Positions 61,431 to 64,000 of a DNA stretch of 64,000 bases are shown here, piece after piece. Each line of letters opens with the position of its first letter. Position 1 is the stretch's first letter. The position numbers were made by a program, and so were the translations under genes. The stretch spans positions 3,293 to 67,292 of the forward strand of contig DATKLE010000101.1 of the NCBI GenBank assembly GCA_035542575.1, in the 5' to 3' direction. The stretch is from JAIQET01 sp035542575 (lineage in GTDB: Bacteria; Acidobacteriota; Terriglobia; Terriglobales; Acidobacteriaceae). A model generated the notes under the pieces. It searched no databases. It worked only from the letters and a program-made list of their open reading frames with translations, and was not told where the DNA came from.

Positions 61431-61455
61431 ACACCCGAGACCTGAGACCTGAGAG
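61431..61455. repeat. GAGACCTGAGACCTGAGAG word repeat
   Basis: Between the DUF2911 gene and the alpha/beta hydrolase lies ACACCCGAGACCTGAGACC followed by TGAGAG. An inverted relative (GTGCCGGGTCGCAGGTGTCG) sits at 61338-61357, right after the DUF2911 stop. The same words appear at 56606-56644. Confidence 0.45.
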
Positions 61456-61523
61456 CATCCCCTCCAAGCCTCCCGCGAACCGCCGGTATATAATCGGCAC
61501 GTTTTTCCCGCGGAGGCATGTTT

Positions 61524-62348
61524 ATGCCCAAGGTCAAAGCCAACAACCTCTCCATCAACTACGAGCAACAAGGATCGGGCGAGCCCCTCATCCTGATTCC
61601 TTACCTGGCCGCCGACCACGCCTGTTACGCCTTTCAGGTTGCCGAATATGCCAAGCACTACACCTGCATCTCGCTCGACCTGCGCGGCACCGGCGAATCG
61701 GACAAGCCTGAGGGTGCCTACACCACCGAGACTCTGGCCGACGACCTGGCGGCGTTCATGCACGCCGCGGGCATCCCGAGGGCGCACGTCTCCGGACTCT
61801 CGCTCGGGGCGGCGGTCGGCATGTGGCTGGCCGCGAAGTATCCCGACCTGGTGGCCTCGTTGTCGCTGCACAGCGGCTGGCCGAAGACCGACGCGTTCGT
61901 GAAGGCTGTGGTTGAGGGTTGGCAGGCAATCGCCAAAGCGACCAACAACGTCCAGGAAATGGTGATCCGGGCCCTCTTCCCCTGGTGCTTCACGCCCGAG
62001 CTGTATAACGCCAAGCCGGAATACATCCAGGCCCTGGCTGACTTTGTGCGCAGCCGCCCGGCAATGTCGGTGCCCAACTTCATTTTGCAGTCGAATGCAG
62101 TGATCGCCCACGATGTCGAGAGCCAACTGAGCCGCATCACGGCGCCAACCTTGATCACCTTGGGCCGTTGCGACGTCGTGACCTCGACCCGCTTCGCACC
62201 TCGCCTGCAGGGAGCGATTCACAATTCGGAACTGCTGATCTTCGAAGGCTGCGCCCACGCGCCTTTGTACGAGAAAGTCGAGGAGTTCAACGCGAAGACG
62301 CTGGCCTTCCTGCAGCGGCACAGGGTGGCGGTGGCTAAGTCGGCGTAG
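61524..62348 (+). CDS. Alpha/beta hydrolase
   Basis: This 274-residue alpha/beta hydrolase has the oxyanion/dipeptide region GEPLILIPYLAADHACYAFQ, DLRGTGESDKP, the nucleophile elbow VSGLSLGAAVGMWLA (Ser), a likely acid Asp in LGRCDVVTSTRFA, and the catalytic His in EGCAHAPLYEKVEEF. It resembles 3-oxoadipate enol-lactonases and related small esterases; the exact substrate is not readable. ATG 61524 is preferred over 61518 because GGAGG lies seven bases before it. Confidence 0.89.
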   Translation: MPKVKANNLSINYEQQGSGEPLILIPYLAADHACYAFQVAEYAKHYTCISLDLRGTGESDKPEGAYTTETLADDLAAFMHAAGIPRAHVSGLSLGAAVGMWLAAKYPDLVASLSLHSGWPKTDAFVKAVVEGWQAIAKATNNVQEMVIRALFPWCFTPELYNAKPEYIQALADFVRSRPAMSVPNFILQSNAVIAHDVESQLSRITAPTLITLGRCDVVTSTRFAPRLQGAIHNSELLIFEGCAHAPLYEKVEEFNAKTLAFLQRHRVAVAKSA

Positions 62349-62363
62349 GATGCGGGTTGACGA

Positions 62364-62936
62364 ATGAGAAAGAACATCATTTGGCCCTTGTTTTTCGTGC
62401 TGGCTCTAGCGTGCAATCGAACTGGCGCTGATGCCAAAGGCTCTTTTACCGCCGACGCCGTGATGGACGGCGGCTTCCCGGGTTCGCCCAGACTGACCGG
62501 GAAGCTTTATCTGAGCGACCACTATCTTCGGATTGACTGGGGTCCATTTGCCGACGTGTTCGATCTTAAACAGCGGAAAGGTTGGCGAATCGAACCGGAA
62601 ACGCACACCTACGCGGATCTGGCGGACAAGGACCTGTCGACCTATGCGCCAGAGATGACGAATGGATCAATCTGCGCACACGCCAACCTGCCGTCCGCTT
62701 GCAAACTGGTCGGCAAAGAAGAATTGAACGGACGGATGGCAAACAAATGGGATGTCTTGAATCCCCGAGGCTTTCACGTTTATTTCTGGACTGGCGACAA
62801 GTTAGAGATCGCCCTGCGGTGTGACATCGGGGTGCCCATATACAATGTGACGAATCTTCGCGAGACGGCAGTCGACAATGCGGTTTTTGAGCTTCCCTCG
62901 GGGTACAAGCGAGTCGAAAGATGGTGGAAGCCCTAA
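62364..62936 (+). CDS. Exported or lipid-anchored protein of unknown function
   Basis: The 190-residue product has a signal sequence ending LALAC (Cys at about 17), suggesting a lipoprotein, and a beta-rich body (RLTGKLYLSDHYLRIDWGPF, FHVYFWTGDKLEIALRCDI, FELPSGYKRVERWW). It resembles DUF4412-like proteins that bind or shield hydrophobic ligands, but this is a resemblance only. It starts 15 bases after the hydrolase stop. Confidence 0.7.
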   Translation: MRKNIIWPLFFVLALACNRTGADAKGSFTADAVMDGGFPGSPRLTGKLYLSDHYLRIDWGPFADVFDLKQRKGWRIEPETHTYADLADKDLSTYAPEMTNGSICAHANLPSACKLVGKEELNGRMANKWDVLNPRGFHVYFWTGDKLEIALRCDIGVPIYNVTNLRETAVDNAVFELPSGYKRVERWWKP

Positions 62937-62988
62937 TGCGCGATCATGCTTGTTGCTAAATCCCAATATCACTCATCACCCCAAGGCT

Positions 62989-63945
62989 TCACTCTTGCGC
63001 CATCGCCCCCGCCAGCAGCAGAAAAGTCCCGCCATACATCAGCGTGTCCGCCATGTAATTGAAGCACTCGAGGTCAGCGCGGCCTACAACTGCGATCGGC
63101 ACGTAGACCACCAGGATACCGAGCAGCACGGTCGCGCCGAGGATCGTCGCTGCGGCGCGCGTCTTCTTGCCAATCAGCAACAGGGGACCTGCTATTGCGT
63201 ACACCACCGCCGTCAGGTAGGTCCAGATGGCGTGTCCAAAGACCCACTGCGGCGTCACCATTTCCAGTGGAATTCCGGGGACGTGATCGGCGTGCAGGAA
63301 CTGCTCGACGCTGTAAAACAGCACGGGAATGGCAATGAAATAGCGCGCAATGGTCGCGGCGATGCGCTTGCAGCGCTCACATCCTGCTCCGCTCAGGCTG
63401 GCTGCCAGGGCCAGGGCGCCGCCGCTGAAGGACAATTCCCGCAAAGCGAGCGCCGCCGCGAAGCGATTTCCCGGATTACGCGCCCAGCCCGGGACGTCCA
63501 TCAGCACCACGAATAGAAAAAACGCCAACGCGACCAGACTCGCCGCCAGACGCGCCTGAATCCTGGTGACCAGGCTCAGCGCCGCTGTGATGAAGCAGGC
63601 CCCGATGAAGTACGCCAGGAACACATGCCAGGGAATCCACTTCGGTATGAGCGACGCGATAATCTTGGTTAAGGTGAAATGTTCGGTGCCGAACCCTGCC
63701 AGCGGCGCCGCATAGAAAAGCGGCCCGAGGAGGATCAGCTTGTCGAATCCGCGCGCCCTCTGCCAGTCGCCGCGAAGAAAGATCGTGACCAGCCCGGTGG
63801 CAAGAACGACCGCAAAGGAGAAATAGGACCAGCGCACCTCGCTGGGAATGGTGACAAGAGCCAGACCTGCCGACGAGTTCAGCAAGCTGCCGCTCACGAA
63901 AATCCCTTTCCGTCCGCCCGTTACTCGGCGACGATTCTGCCCCAC
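62989..63945 (-). CDS. DoxX-like integral membrane protein
   Basis: The 318-residue product has about eight hydrophobic helices. A DoxX-type pattern is seen in YFIAIPVLFYSVEQFLHADH, IAGPLLLIGKKTRAAATILGA and the final helices. Family members are small quinone- or electron-transfer-related membrane proteins, but function in most is unknown. The start is uncertain: the N-terminal 19 residues (MGQNRRRVTGGRKGIFVSG) are basic and not typical, so a GTG near VSGSLLN may be the true start. It is convergent with the exported protein gene. Confidence 0.65.
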   Translation of the reverse strand: MGQNRRRVTGGRKGIFVSGSLLNSSAGLALVTIPSEVRWSYFSFAVVLATGLVTIFLRGDWQRARGFDKLILLGPLFYAAPLAGFGTEHFTLTKIIASLIPKWIPWHVFLAYFIGACFITAALSLVTRIQARLAASLVALAFFLFVVLMDVPGWARNPGNRFAAALALRELSFSGGALALAASLSGAGCERCKRIAATIARYFIAIPVLFYSVEQFLHADHVPGIPLEMVTPQWVFGHAIWTYLTAVVYAIAGPLLLIGKKTRAAATILGATVLLGILVVYVPIAVVGRADLECFNYMADTLMYGGTFLLLAGAMAQE

Positions 63946-64000
63946 AAAAGCCCGGGGGATCCTCTCCTTGTGGGGGCTTTCATTAGGACGGAATTGGGAC

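Overview
The window is a 64 kb stretch of a GC-rich bacterial chromosome with no rRNA, tRNA, phage, insertion sequence or CRISPR array that I can see. Gene content suggests an Acidobacteriota member, probably class Terriglobia. The reasons are a split cytochrome b/Rieske complex joined to a very large multiheme cytochrome c, DUF2911 and YCF48-like secreted proteins, many GTG/TTG starts, a bacillithiol-type disulfide reductase, and short intergenic hairpins and word repeats of the kind that litter these genomes. This taxonomic call is an inference from family content, not from a marker gene.

Layout. 1-2.4 kb: end of an M19 dipeptidase, two cyclophilins (one exported, one cytosolic) and a VapBC-type module. 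2.5-14 kb: malate dehydrogenase, NADP-isocitrate dehydrogenase, GlnE, an M13 peptidase, a small secreted protein, an M50/CBS protease and glutamine synthetase. 14-26 kb: a 60-residue Cys-rich protein, glycogen branching enzyme, a frameshifted response regulator, an AlaX / threonine synthase / TPR operon, a Cof-type HAD phosphatase, a lytic transglycosylase, a UPF0104 membrane protein, NrdR, a second (NAD-type) isocitrate dehydrogenase and ferrochelatase.

26.4-38.5 kb is the centrepiece. It encodes a Rieske protein with a duplicated N-terminal motif, cytochrome b N- and C-terminal halves, a 1088-residue membrane-anchored octaheme cytochrome c, a cupredoxin-like lipoprotein, heme A synthase (CtaA), heme O synthase (CtaB), an ABC-2 transporter with a small membrane protein between its subunits, and a DUF420 protein. 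I read it as a quinol:electron-acceptor oxidoreductase in which the octaheme protein replaces cytochrome c1, followed by genes that supply heme A to a terminal oxidase encoded outside the window.

38.5-48.5 kb: a HEAT/lipoyl-like membrane protein, a ferredoxin, SSB, a polytopic membrane protein, pterin dehydratase, an MFS exporter, a nucleoside-deoxyribosyltransferase-like protein overlapping a four-helix membrane protein, frataxin (CyaY), a YpdA/Bdr reductase and fumarase C. 48.5-53.6 kb is accessory in character: an AT-richer HEPN-like gene, a Phd/PIN module, GlxA and TetR regulators and small redox and membrane genes. 53.6-64 kb: a YCF48-like secreted protein, a MidA-like methyltransferase with a small partner, two MacB-type permeases without an ATPase, a third PIN toxin module, DUF2911-TPR, an alpha/beta hydrolase, a secreted protein and a DoxX-like membrane protein.

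Themes linking the genes are central carbon metabolism (mdh, icd, NAD-IDH, fumC), nitrogen control (glnA with its adenylylation tyrosine, plus glnE), and respiratory and heme assembly (hemH, ctaA, ctaB, bc/octaheme complex, cyaY). All three toxin-antitoxin modules have legible promoters or operators; two of those promoters would start transcription at or next to the antitoxin ATG.
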